Origin: Neurospora tetraspora | Taxonomy: Eukaryota; Ascomycota; Sordariomycetes; Sordariales; Sordariaceae | Length of the DNA: 64,000 nt | Assembly: GCF_033439725.1 (NCBI RefSeq) | Contig: NW_026944383.1 | Location: 6,758,001-6,822,000, forward strand | Direction of reading: 5' to 3' | In this document: piece by piece, positions 11,406 to 23,034 of the stretch | Layout of the letters: each line of letters begins with the position of its first letter | How positions within the stretch are numbered: the stretch's first letter is position 1 | The notes under the pieces: model-generated | The model's input: the letters and a program-made list of their open reading frames with translations, nothing else | What the model was told of the DNA's origin: nothing | The model's database searches: none | Position numbers and translations under genes: made by a program

Positions 11406-13090
11406 ATGGCCGACAACTCTCTCGACCGTAGCCTTGACGAGATCCTCGCCGAGCGCAAGCCAGTACGTGATAGCCACTTTACCCTTTCCATGTTTGCCAA
11501 TTGACTTGGGCTTTGGGGTACTTCGCGAATGGACGCTGACATGGAATGATTGCTGCAGAATGCCGGCCGGGGCTCAGGCTCTCGTGGTAGAGGCAACCGG
11601 GACAATGGCGGCGGCAACCGCCAGCGACGCGACAGAAATGATTACCCGCGCGATGGCGTTAGAAAGGTACGCCGCCTACGAATGGAACCAACCTCCAATC
11701 TCACTTCAGCCTGAGGATCACTTTTCACCACAACTGGCAACTTTGCTGACGATAATTCGACCGCTCCTCCACAGGTTGAATCCTCTCCTCTTCCCCTTTA
11801 GACTTTACGCTCCGCTCTTTCTCCGTCCGGTTACCTTCAGATGTCGAACATAGCCACTCAACCCGACTTGTGCTCGATGCCTCGAATCGCGACCGACGAG
11901 GAAGCCCGGCGTAATATAGTTTAAAATTCCCAGCTAACAGCTCCCGACTTGTTGGGCGGGACAGTCCTTCAGAGACGATGCACCAAGAAACCTAGACTCG
12001 TACGTATACAAGCGCAAGATCATTAGAAAACAAGGCACTGACACGGGTTGTACAGCGAATGGGTTCACGACAAGTTCGAAGAGAACGGTACGATCTAGCC
12101 GAGACAATTAAATGGGGTCCTGGAAGGCCTAGCTGACTGGTCTCTCAGACCGCCGCCGTGCCCCCAGAAGAAGACAATCTCCGGAACCCTCCAGGTAGGA
12201 GACATAGCTGACTACTTTGTACCACGTTTGTGTACTGACATTCGAGCAGCGATCCCAGGGGATCCAAGATCCGCGTCGACAACATTCACTACGAGTTGAC
12301 CCAAGAGGACCTCGAAGTAAGCATCATATCAGCCTGGGAACGTTGCACATAGTTCACCATACTCACCACATACATAGGGACTCTTCTCGCGAATTGGACC
12401 CCTCGTTAAGCTCGACATGAAGTACGATCGCGCCGGTCGCTCCGAAGGAACTGCGTTCGTTACCTACGAGTCTCCTCAGGATGCCAGCCGGGCTATTCGC
12501 GAGTACGACGGAGCCAACGCTGCCGGTACGTCACAGTGAATCTCGAAGTTGTAGATGTTAGCATATCTAACAGCATTCCAGGCCAGCCTATCCGCCTCAC
12601 TCTCATGCCCAGCGGCCCCCGCCGTAACCCATTCGAAACTGCTATTAACCCTCGTCCTCTTGCCGAGCGTATCACTGTCCCCGGTGGCCGATCCCGCTCA
12701 ATCTCACCCTCGCGCCGCGACCGTGACTTGGATGAGGAAGCGGCCCGCAAAGGAATTGACAGATACCGTCCTGGTGGTTCCGGTCGTGGTCGCTCGCGTA
12801 GTCCGCTACCTCGCCGTGAGGGTGGCCGTGAGGGTGGTCGTCGTCCCGGCGCCCGCAGGGAAGGTGGACGTGGTGGACGTGGTGGAAGAGGCGGGGAGAA
12901 GTCCCAGGGTGAGCGTACCCGTAATGGACGCCCCAAGAAGACCCAGGAAGAGTTGGATGCTGAGATGGAGGATTATTTTGGCGGCGGTGGTGCGAATCAA
13001 GAGAACAATGCTGCTCCCGCGGCTGAAGCCTCCAACGGGGCTGCCGCGAGTGGTCCTGCTGAAGATGACATCGATATGGGTATCGAGTGA
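11406..13090 (+). CDS. mlo3: ALYREF/Yra1/Mlo3-type mRNA export adaptor
   Basis: Eight coding exons (11406-11462, 11559-11666, 11965-11999, 12056-12087, 12149-12194, 12250-12316, 12378-12525, 12582-13090) give 333 residues. An N-terminal motif beginning LDRSLDEILAERK is the conserved Yra1 box that contacts export factors. An Arg/Gly-rich stretch and a DSEWVHDKFEEN segment come next. One RRM spans about residues 96-170, with RNP2 IRVDNIHYEL and RNP1 GRSEGTAFVTY. The C-terminal RGG/RS-rich region ends in an acidic tail, and the LDAEMEDYF motif there is the second conserved box. Family members load onto nascent mRNA with TREX and hand it to Mex67-Mtr2. Seven introns in 1.7 kb is high for this window. 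In yeast an intron of YRA1 mediates autoregulation; whether it does here is inference. Confidence 0.92.
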
Positions 13091-13597
13091 AGAGGAAAGG
13101 GTCAGCGGCTGACGTATTTGAGAAGCGCAAGAGGTGGTGATGCTTTTAAGATTGGGATATGGGTTTGCGGGAGTCTGATCCAGCCCTTGTTTAGACGGTT
13201 ACGGGTTCTCTCTACTTTCTTTTTCTTTGGTACGCATTTATAGCATGAATCGATCCTTTCTCTAGCACATAGGATTTGGACAGCACAAAAATACTACTAT
13301 CGTCATTCAAAGTGGTAGTTGCTCCGACGCTGCCCACAAGAAGACGCGAGTTTCGCATTGAGGAAGACCATTTACACGTCTTCGGCTAAACCTATATTGT
13401 TAAGCCTTCCTTCCCTGACTAATATGATGGCCTCAAATGGATCAATAGCATCACGAACGCCATTACAACCCCACAATTATAAATCGCCCCTCATACGTGA
13501 TATTCACTCTGCTCTTACTCTCGCATCGCATTGATAGTCCATCCGCTGCTTCAGGTCAACAACATATACATTGTTTACGTTGGGAAACTTCTTAGAA
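13091..13597. other. Short tandem spacer
   Basis: A spacer of 507 bases holding the 3' UTR of the export adaptor and the promoter and leader of the next gene. No further feature is visible. Confidence 0.5.
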
Positions 13598-14848
13598 ATG
13601 TCCGGAAACACAGAGGCAAAGGGCCAACAGCCCCGAGCCAAGATTGGCATCATCTCTATGGGCGACATGGGCAGCGCCCTTGCCAGTCTGCTCATCGCGA
13701 ATGGCTACGCCGTTGCTACCAACTGCACCGGGAGAAGGTGAGATCCAAACGTCTCTGATGATCAATAATCCTCACTGACATCAATAACCAGCCAAGACAC
13801 CATCGACCGCGCCACCACCGTCGGCGCTGAGCTCCTCTCCACAGATGAAGCCCTCATCACCCAATGCGACGTGCTCCTCTCCGTCGTCCCGCCCGCCCAA
13901 GCCGCTGCCACAGCTGAACGCATCATCACCGCTTTCAAGAATGTTTCGTCCGGACCCAGCCCTCGGTCCACCCCGCTCTACTTCGCCGACATGAACGCCA
14001 TCTCCCCTTCCACCGTCCGGTCTATTGCTGCCCAGTTCACCACCGCCAGCCTCGACCCCGACCGCGACGTTCGCTTCGTAGACGGCTGTATCCTCGGCGT
14101 CACTCCGTCTCGGAAACAGCCGCAGACCAGCACCGCGTCAACCTCAACCAAACATGTCTTCCCTCAAGAAGACATCCTCCACGACCCTACCACCGGCTGG
14201 TCCTACCCTCTCCTCCCCACCTCGGGTCCCTGGTCCTTCACCGACGAGTCCACCTTCCCCTACCCCTACGGCAACCACTTTGCTTCGACTCTGCACATCG
14301 AACACATGCTCTCCGACCTTACTGACCCAAACTCTTCCGGTGCTGAAAAGCAGACCACCAGCAGCAGCGAAATCGGCCAAGCCTCCGCCCTGAAAAACGT
14401 CTACGCCTCCCTAGCCAAGGGTTTCGCCGCCCTCTCCCTCCTCTCCCTCTCCACCGCGCACTCCCTACGCATCCTCCCTTCCTTTCTCTCGTCGCTCGAA
14501 CGACTGGCCCCCTCGCGGTTACACACCATGACGCGGTACGTCACTACGCTACCGCCCAAGGCGTACCGGTGGGTGCGGGAGATGGAGGAGATTAGCAAGA
14601 CTTTCACCGACGACGAAGTGGGGTGGGATGAGGAACAAGAGGATGTGTTTAAGCATGTGGCGGGGGTGTTTAGGTTCGTGGCGAATGAGACGGTGTTGGG
14701 GCAGGAGAAGGTGGGGAAGAGGAGGAGGGGACTGGATTTGGAGGATTTGTGTGAGGCGTTGGGGGAGGGGTTGGAGGGGAGGAGGAAGAGGAGGGCAGTA
14801 GAGAAGGAAGGGGAGGAAGGGAATGAAGGGGAGGGGGGTGAGAAATGA
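13598..14848 (+). CDS. 6-phosphogluconate-dehydrogenase-like NAD(P)-binding protein
   Basis: Two exons (13598-13737 and 13792-14848) give 398 residues. The N-terminal Rossmann fold opens with IGIISMGDMGSALA near residue 16, the Gly-rich nucleotide loop of the 6PGDH/beta-hydroxyacid dehydrogenase superfamily. It is followed by CDVLLSVVPPAQA and by YFADMNAISP, the substrate-loop position of the superfamily. The C-terminal half is all-helical and resembles the DUF1932 domain found in such proteins (LRILPSFLSSLERLAPSRL...). This points to an NAD(P)-dependent oxidoreductase acting on a hydroxy acid, but the substrate is unknown. The last 40 residues are Arg/Glu-rich low complexity and probably disordered. 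The intron lies directly after the nucleotide-binding strand. Confidence 0.8.
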
Positions 14849-15181
14849 AAGTGGTGACGTGACTGTGGATGAAGATTGATGGGAGATGATGGAGGGTAGA
14901 AAGTGATAAACTGGGAGATCTCTCGAGAGATCACGTTTTAGACGGGAATATCAGTATGAAACTTGCTTTTCAACAGACACACACACTCTGACATCTGTCA
15001 TCACTCATCACGCGAGACTGTGACGATACCTAGAGGGCCATCGATTTGGCTGTAATTGTATGTAATGCTCTCTCTCGTCTTGCGACTATCTAGAGAATCT
15101 CATGTCTAACCTAACTCGCACATCTCTTTCCTTTACACCTTAGCACCTTAAGTATGTAGGAGTGCTGTTACTTATACCCTT
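14849..15181. other. Convergent spacer
   Basis: A spacer of 333 bases between the 3' ends of two convergent genes, holding only the two 3' UTRs. No further feature is visible. Confidence 0.5.
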
Positions 15182-18063
15182 TCACCTATATATCTTCCTT
15201 ATTATTCCAGACAGCTTTACTTTTTCCTTTGGCTGTTGCCATCGCTGTTGCTGATCCTCCTCACCAGGTTCTTTCACCTTCTCCACATACAGCGGGTTGT
15301 CAATGTCCGCTCGAAGATTAAATTCCGGAACCGTAATCTTTCTCTCCGAATCCGCCTCCAAATCTTTCCACAGATCCTCTTCTTCTTGTTTGTTGACACC
15401 GATATCATTCGTGCTGTTGTCCGTTGTGCTGTTTTCCGTTGTCTCTGTTGTTGTCTCTGTCGCTGTCGCCGTCGCAGTCTCTGCTCCTGTCGCTGTCCCT
15501 GTCTCTGTTGTCACTGTCTCCGTCGCTGTCGCTGTGTTTGTCGCCGTCAACTCCCTCGGCTTCTTGAAATCAAACCACAAACTCCCATTCGCAAGCGCAC
15601 CAAACTGGTTCGTGAAGATCTCCACGCCGTTCGGATCCCGCCAGTGGTACTTGTACCTGTCGCTGTCCTTGTTCTCCGTGAAGTCTGGGTCCCATGTGGG
15701 AACATACTCATCGACCGCATCCGCGATGCCCAAAGTCAGCTTCTCTGCCGGCCTACGGTTCTTGACGACACTCCTGGAGTTGGCGGGATCCCAGGGCAGC
15801 CGCTCGAGGTGGGCGGGCGCGACGAAGAATTGGACCCAGGAACCGGGTGAGGCGATGTCGCCCACGTTTTGCTCGCCGCGGAGGGTGCGGAGGAAGCGTT
15901 CGAGGCCTTCCATGTCGTCGTCGTCGTCTTCCTCGGCTTCGTTGTTCTCGCTGTCTTTGCTGCTGTTCGTGGGCTTTTTGCGGCGATTGTCTCGGTCCTG
16001 AGGGTCGAGAGAGAGGAGACCTTGTTTTGCGCCCCAGCCCCCGCCGCCGCTTACTGTTTGTTTGGAGATTTGTGAGTACATTATATATGAGTGAAAAGGG
16101 TGTGTAAACCAAAGTATGTAGAGGCGGACTTACAGATTTCCCGGATATGACATCCGGCTACCAATAGGCCCTGGAGAGCCTTACTGCACCTTCCAGCCAA
16201 TCTCTTTTCGTCCGCAGTAGTGGCTGATTCGAGATCGAAAGGAGGCGGAAACTGCATGGAGAGATCAAAAACAGGCGGAGACTGCTTGGAGAGATCAAAA
16301 ACAGGCGGAAACTGCATGCTGAGATTAAAAAGAGGCTGCAACCTTGCATATTTCTGGTACACCTCATCCGGGATGATGAGAGCCCAGACCTTAACAGCGT
16401 GGCTATCCGACGTGTTCTCAACTGGTCTCTGGCTGCTGGCTCTCATGGAAAGCAGCTTCGGGATCACATCCTCGAGCTCCTTGCTAGCCGGGGCGCTCTC
16501 GCCGTCAATCTCAACCTGCTTGAGAATGTTTCCCAAACCGCTGACGATCTTGCGCGGAGATGTGATGGGAAGGAGCTGGAACCAAGTCTCACTTAGCCAG
16601 GGCTGCTTCAAGGATGTCGTTTGAATGGTGAGATGAGTCCGGGTATTTGCCTCCACGTGTATGGGACGCAGCTTCTGCTTCTCCGGTGACCGCGCCCAAG
16701 CCGAGACCTCCAATATGTGGGGTGTCGTGCCACGTTGTTGGGCTGCGGTAGAAGTAGCATAACTAGTGTTGGCGAGCGGGAGGGTGACTTGTACAGGCCG
16801 GTTGTCGCCGCGCAGGGGGTTGATGCGAAACTCGAGGACGGGAGGTGGTCCAGAGGAATAGGGCATCGGCTTCTCAACCTTGGCGTTTCCCTTGGGAGCA
16901 ACTGGAAGACGGCGGTACATTCGCTCGTGGAAGAGAGGGTCGGTTTCATTCCTCATGTTGCTCCATGAGAAGTCTGAGTTGTCCCACAGACCAGGCAAAA
17001 GGTGTTCGCTCTGTCCACAGAGGATACTGAACCCTTCTGAAGCCAGGGTGGCGTTGGGAGCATAGCCGGGCACTTGCCATAACGGGATCTTGTCTACTAC
17101 GGCAGTGACGACGTTCAACTTGTCTTTGAGTACCTCGGAATGCTTCAAGGGTCCTACTTCTGTACGCGTAAACAGTTCATTTACCGTGTTGAACAAAAAG
17201 GTATGAGCGCATTGAACTTCCTGGAAGTAACGCAAAGAAGCGAGAATGACTAGGCAGTCCGCTCGAACCTCTGGTCCATGAGAGAGGATGCTTTGGTAGA
17301 AATGGCGTATAGCGGGGCTGATGAAGACACGTGGGTTTCGTGGCTGTTTCCCAAGAAGCGTAAGTTGTCTATTCCGAGCAGAGACAAGACGATGTACTCA
17401 CATTCATTCGCTTCTTGTATATTTCTCCCGGGCCTCCAGAAAGATAGTCATCCCAGGCCTCGGGGTTTACGACGACCGAGAGACATTTGACTGTCCTCGG
17501 GAGAGGCTTTACTGGATTTCCGCTGTTGTCTTTGAAAGTGCTGTATTGGACTTGGTGTTTGAGGTTGGGCGTGTAAGTCGTCGTCGTTCCCCTCAAAGCA
17601 AGGGATGCCCGTTGAGATGATGGTGGAGAGATTCCGGGGAACAACCCGACCGTGCCCCTGGGGACGAGCCTCAACAGCATCTCGACGTTCGTTGGCTGGG
17701 AAACGTGTGCAATGACTCGCTCACCTGAACGGCCGTCCGATATGCGAAACCAGGCGACAACAAACTGAGCTCGATATCCGGTATGTTATCGGCCCATTCG
17801 AGATGTTGGAAAACCAAACTTTTGGGGATGTGAGAATTTTGATCAACTAGTGTGATGAAAGTGTCCAAGAAGCCATCGTGTCCCGTCACTTCATCCCATT
17901 TCCATAATTCCAAAATTCGGCCGTTCGGCCGGAGTCGAATCCAGACAGGGGTTGAGGTCCATGATATGGCCCGTGCACTCGACTTGAGCCTTATCGTCTC
18001 TCCCCACACTCTTATCGCGGTCTGGCCAGTGACATCATGGGCGCTACCTTGACGGCCAACCAT
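15182..18063 (-). CDS. Unrecognised protein with a probable frame break
   Basis: I do not recognise this family. The best model has exons 18063-17402, 17343-16134 and 16053-15182, with good GTGAGT and GTAAGT introns at 17401-17344 and 16133-16054. Within the first exon the convincing frame changes near 17760-17768: upstream the product reads ...WADNIPDIELS, downstream FVVAWFRISDGRSGERV. No splice pair of normal length repairs the phase. The summed exon length is one base short of a whole number of codons, as a single lost base would give, and with that base the product would be about 914 residues. The protein contains three 10-residue FDLSMQFPPV-type repeats (16243-16332), a Thr/Ala/Glu low-complexity tract (about 15420-15545) and a Trp-rich C-terminal part (WFDFKKPREL). 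It starts 240 bases from a divergent small gene. Confidence 0.6.
16243..16332 (-). repeat. Three 30-bp coding tandem repeats
   Basis: Units at 16243-16272, 16273-16302 and 16303-16332 differ by a few bases and encode three copies of a 10-residue FDLSxQxPPx motif. The unit length is a multiple of three, so copy number can vary without loss of frame. Confidence 0.9.
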
Positions 18064-18303
18064 CCGAACTCATCTTCGTTAACTCATCAGGAACAAACCA
18101 TACCGTAGACAAAACCTTAGTTCGTGAAAACAAAAAATCAACCGCTATCGTCCACCTTTCCCACAAATCCATCCTGATCATTTGAACCAAAGAAGCACAA
18201 CCTCGTCCACTCACCCCCATCACAAGCAGTCCCTCAATTTCAGACCAAACACCCACCGGTCAACCAAAACCAAAAACCACAAACCACCTACCAAACCTCC
18301 AAA
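18064..18303. promoter_or_regulatory. Probable bidirectional promoter
   Basis: Only 240 bases separate the start codons of two divergent genes, so both promoters and leaders must overlap here. The half next to the plus-strand gene is rich in CA and CC dinucleotides. No TATA box is visible. Confidence 0.45.
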
Positions 18304-18678
18304 ATGGCAACAAACAGCGCAGCAGGCAACGGCGCAATCCAATCCCCCTCCTTCTCGCCCACCGCCAACCCGACTTTTGCCTCTCAAGGCCAAGGCCAAA
18401 AATCATCATCATCCACAAACCAAGAAGAAGCTCCCTTGCCCTCAGACATCAAGGCACAAATTCTAGGCAACAACCCCAACCACACAACGACATCCGACGC
18501 TTCGACTTCTAGTAAGGGTGGTGCCCAAGAAGGAGGAAAAGGAGCAAGCGAGCACGCGCCCGGCTCCAGCACGCAGGAGCAGGGGGTTGCTGCTGAGGAG
18601 GAGGGCTGGAGTGAGGAGGTGAAGGATTTGGAGAGGAGGATGGGTGATGGGCAGGGAGGGAGCGGGTTGGGACGTTGA
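18304..18678 (+). CDS. Small low-complexity hypothetical protein
   Basis: A single-exon frame of 124 residues starting in an AAAATGGC context that fits a fungal start. The product is Ser/Gly/Gln/Thr-rich and probably disordered, with PLPSDIKAQILGN near the middle and an acidic, possibly helical segment near the C-terminus (EEGWSEEVKDLERRMG). There is no signal peptide, membrane helix or known domain. It is divergent from the unrecognised gene at 15182-18063. Support is modest: codon use and start context are good, but low complexity makes chance frames more likely. Confidence 0.55.
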   Translation: MATNSAAGNGAIQSPSFSPTANPTFASQGQGQKSSSSTNQEEAPLPSDIKAQILGNNPNHTTTSDASTSSKGGAQEGGKGASEHAPGSSTQEQGVAAEEEGWSEEVKDLERRMGDGQGGSGLGR

Positions 18679-19146
18679 GGGACTTGCGATCTGGCATGAT
18701 AAGGTTATGATATGGGAAGGATGAAGGAGAGGGGAGGGAGGGAGGGGGGTTGTTATGGTTGTTAATGGATTGGTGTTGAAGGAGCTGGTTTTGGGGAGAG
18801 CAACAGTCGGCTATGAAGCTTACGCATGGGATAACAGGACCAGCATTGTTTAGATGGGCGATGACATTGTTAACGAAGTTAAGGATTTGCAGAGATATTC
18901 GAAGGACTAGTTCGAAGGACTAATTAAGAACAGTTTGTTTATCAACAAATATGTCAATTTTCTTATACTTCTCGACTCGCTGTTCTGTTCACCAGCGATA
19001 CACGACAATCCAAGTATTAACGAACCGCCACTTGACTGCTCCATTAACCCTTTATATGTAAAACGCCCAGATCCATATTCAACATGAACCCTATTTCCAA
19101 CCCAATCCAATCCAAATATCCAACCTTCCCATCATATCATCATCCA
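18679..19146. other. Convergent spacer
   Basis: A spacer of 468 bases between convergent genes, with G-rich then AT-richer sequence, presumably 3' UTRs. No gene is visible. Confidence 0.5.
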
Positions 19147-22100
19147 TCACATAACAACACACTTCTTATCCCCCTTATCCCCCCTCTCCTCCTTCTCCTT
19201 CCCTTTGCCCTTCCCCTTATTCTTCCCTCTCTTACTCTCCCCGGCCTCCGCCCTCTCTGCTCTCTCCCTCGCCGCCTGCGCAGCCTGCTCACTACTCTCA
19301 AACCTCATACCACCTGGCAAAAAGCTATGCGTCGTGATATCCGTCCACGTACTCTTCGCGTCGTCATCCAAATGGTCCCCATTCTTCTGCTTTTTCCCTT
19401 TTGCCTTCTTCTCCTTCTTCTCTTTGACGCTCTTGGTCCTGCCCCGACCGCCCATCCACCCCTTCTTCTTGGCATCGGCAATGTTCTTAGCAGCGCTCCT
19501 CTCTGCTCGGCTCTGTCGTCTGTTAAGACTGGTTGTGCGAGTGGCGCCGTTCGTAGAGGTTGAAAGGGATCTGGTTTTCGTAGGGACAGCGAGGCCGAGG
19601 CCGCCAGCAGCGTTGGAGTTGGCGCCGTTGCTCGCAACGCTGTAAATGGTCTCGAGTCGCTCGACGGTTGGGCGGTTTCCGAGGACGGCTGATTGCGTCT
19701 GCGGGCGCGGATGGCGTGGGACGGGAGCCAGAAGGGGAGGGTCGCCCCGACGACCGGAAGCGTGTCGACTGGGCGGGTCGAAAGCTCCTGAGACACCTTG
19801 TGGTGTGCTGACTATTAGGGGCATGTCTTCGACTGCTGACGGCCGGCGGGATGCCGGCTGGGAATATGCAGAGCGGTTGTTGAAGTCGTTGTTATCGAGA
19901 AAGTCGGGTGGGGGGCGGAAGCCTCCGGATAGACGCCGGGGAGCCCCCGAACGACTATTCAGACGTCTTAATTGGTCCTGGCTTGGAGCCGGCAGGTAGT
20001 ATTCACTGTTCTCTAGAGGAGGTGCCGAGTGTGGAAAGTCTGTCGGTGCTGTGGTTGGAACAATTGGCTGGGTTGAAACCAAGGGCCATGTCCCGGCGTT
20101 GGAAAGCCGCCTAACTACCGGACTGCTTGACGCTTGTCCGTCAGGCATGATACTACCGATATGTGGTGACGGGATATGGAGGTCTAGAGCAAATGGGAAT
20201 CCTGACTGCTGTGGAGGCAGAATATTTGTCTGTAACGGAGGTAATGGTGGATGTGGCTGTTGCCCAGAAGATGACGCCGAGGCTGGTGCCACAAAGTTCA
20301 CCTGAGGAGAGCTCACTGTTCGGCTGTCGCTCACGCTACGGGCCTGGCTTCCGCCAGTAGATGGGTTTTCCGCTGCCATCTTGGGTGAGTCGGGCGGAGA
20401 GACGTCGTATATGTTCTCATCCCCCATATAGCGGGAGTTGCTGGAAGGCGGCCGTTGAGGCTCTTGGTATGTCGAGTGTGTGGAGCTGCCGCTATTCTGA
20501 TACTGTATCGAAGACGACGAGGATTGCTGTGGTAGTGGAGGGACCCGCGGAATGGTAGAGAGCGACGGTACAGGAGGGATAGAGGATCCGGTCCGTGGAA
20601 CTTGTATCGATGTATGACTTCGAGGTGGCTCCAACATGGATTTCGGCCTGCGCATTTCGTCTAGGTAATCGTCTGTTTGAGCCGACGTGACGGTGGTTGG
20701 GGTAACGGGTGGAATGGCATGGCGCAGGAAAGCCGGTAAGTCACCAGGATCCTCCTTTTGGTACGGAGGTGGAGGAGGAACCCAATTGTCTGCGTCACTC
20801 TCGTGTGGATGTTCGGCTCGGCCATCAGCACGACGATACTCAACAGGACCAGCAGCAGCAGCTTGAGGGTGTAAGCGGCGATTTGCAGCAGCAGCAGTGG
20901 CGGCACGCCTGAGTGTAGGAGCTGATCGGGGGCTGGCATGGGCGTAGGGTGACTCCAAAGCCTCTTGCTCCTCGATCGACGCAAATTCTTCAGTATCCTC
21001 AGTTATCGTAGGTGCTTCGATTCGGGGAATAGGAAGTGCTCCGACACGACGAGGTACGAGAGGGTCGTCATCCTCCTGAACTGACACTGAAGGCTGACTG
21101 GGAAGTGACGAAACAGAAGGAAGGGCTGGGACAGGAGGAACGGCTCCTGCGCTGGTAGCAGCCCGCATCAAGCCGCCACGACTCCCCCTCTTTTGCATAA
21201 CCGTTCTCCGGCGTACGATAGCGACTTCGGCTTCCATATCTCGGTGTTCCTCTTCTAATACCTCAGGTTCTTTGGATCCCACATCGATATCAATCTCGAC
21301 AGTCGAGCCGTTCTCGAAACCGTAGTCGAAGTCGATCACTGTGATCCGACCACCGTCCACAAAGTCAAAGCCATCATCCTCCGTGATGGGCTTGGTGGGT
21401 GTTATTCCTCGAGCACCGATGATCATGCGTTCCTTCACCGATGAATCCTCGAAGTCTCCAACCCACTTCACCATATGTACCCCTTCAAGATGGCCGATTT
21501 TGCGTCCTGCGATAAGCTTGTTGCGCAACTTGTCGAGCGCTTGCCATTGAGGGACTCTGGATGGATCGTTATCCTGCGTGCGTGAGCCATTTCGGGGTGG
21601 CGGTTGACTGTTGCGACGGTTCAGGGCACTTGAGTTTGAAGTACCTTCATTGCCTGTGCTGGTCGTTTCGGGTGTCGCATCCAGATCCTCGGGAATACCG
21701 TAGATCCAAACGTCCTTGCCTTGAAAACCAGCCGACACGAGCTCTCCATGGTAAGAGGCTGCGGGCAGAGTACATGGTACTAGTTTCGGTTGCGAGGTAG
21801 GGTTCGGTATTGGCCCGGTGAAGTATGTTGTGCCGTTTCGTAGGTCATCGATCCGCACAGCCCTGAAGATCTCGTAACTGCGGTCGTACGTAAATGTCCA
21901 CCCTGCCTCCTCGTATTTCCCATTCTGGATCAAGACCGCATGGCTGCAATCGCGACTCGTGTTGGGGAAGAGAATCGAGGTGGTCCATAATGCACTGATG
22001 TCGTCCTCCACCGAACAACTACCCGGGTCGTAGTAGGGGGCGGTCAGAATTACGGTGTTGGGCTGTGGCGCATGAACCGTAGTACCCAAGATCTGTGTCC

Positions 22101-23034
22101 CGTCAAACGAAAAGGTCAATGAATCAACAGCTTCACATTTGACTGCTCTTCGCTCGGTTGACGTCGCGTTGGGATTGAGAGAAGAGACTTCGATGCCACC
22201 CTCATAAGCCGCTGCCAGAACTCCGCCACATGGCGAAAGCGTAATCGCACGAGGGCTGTTATCCAGGATCAGTGACTGGGTTCGTCTCGGAGGTGTTGAC
22301 TTGAGGTCGTAGATGTCGATTTGCATCTCGGTCAGCAGAACTGCTAGCACGGTTCCCTTATCGTTGATACATGTGGCGGCAGGACGGCGCAAGATCTTGA
22401 ACTCTCTTGTAACGGCAATGTCCCGTTGCCTAACATCAAGAACATGTATCCGGGAGGAGTTGTAGGCTAGAAGGTGGTGACCCTTTGGCGACGGGCTGAA
22501 CTGGATGCCATCTCCACCTGGCGCAGATGAAGAGCTGATCGAGTTGGATATGAGCTTGATGATGGTCTTCCTTGGTCGTAAGTATGCCTCGAACAGATTC
22601 CGTTTGACCTCCTTTGCGAATAGTCTTTTAAGTCTGGGGAGATCATCTTCGCTAACGGTTGGAGGCGAGGCATTGTGATGGCTTAGGGCGTAGGATGGAC
22701 AATTGGATAAGTGGTAGGCGTATAGGTGGGCCTGCTGAGCGACGCTTCTCCATTTCGAGTTGAGCAGCACCAGCGAAGCGAAGCCATTCGCATCGACAGC
22801 TTGAAGGATCCTATAACGCTGTTTGTGATTAGGAATGCGAAATGCGAAACACGGGAAATAGAGAAAGGAATGCTGAGACGATGAGAGCTAGTAAACGAGG
22901 ACGCACTGCTGGATTATCTCGTCCGGTAATCGTTCAAATGCTGTTGGTTCTGAAGAGTGAAGGTGATCGGGCGTCGTAATAGCGGGCTTCTCGATGGAGG
23001 AGCGTCTGCCCTCGTCGACGGTGATGGTTGCCAT
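19147..23034 (-). CDS. F-box / beta-propeller protein with C-terminal CaaX box
   Basis: Two exons (23034-22907 and 22810-19147; intron GTGCGT...TATAG) give 1263 residues. An F-box-like motif begins near residue 33 (ERLPDEIIQQILQAVDANG), continues across the intron and would recruit Skp1. Residues of roughly 100-500 have WD40/propeller texture, with repeated strand patterns such as GIQFSPSPKGHHLLAY, RIHVLDVRQRD and AITLSPCGGVLAAAYEGGIEV. The middle, to about 1150, is long, Ser/Pro-rich and disordered. The last 80 residues are highly Lys/Arg/Glu-rich and end KKCVVM, a CaaX box that predicts farnesylation and membrane attachment behind a polybasic stretch. I infer a membrane-anchored SCF substrate receptor. 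The F-box is weak by eye, but the CaaX ending is unambiguous. Confidence 0.8.

Noticed and set aside
17702-17730. Possible 29-nt intron (GTGAGC...CCCAG) in the unrecognised gene
   Set aside because: Too short for splicing in this group of fungi, and it would remove sequence that reads as good protein (ERVIAHVSQ) in the downstream frame.
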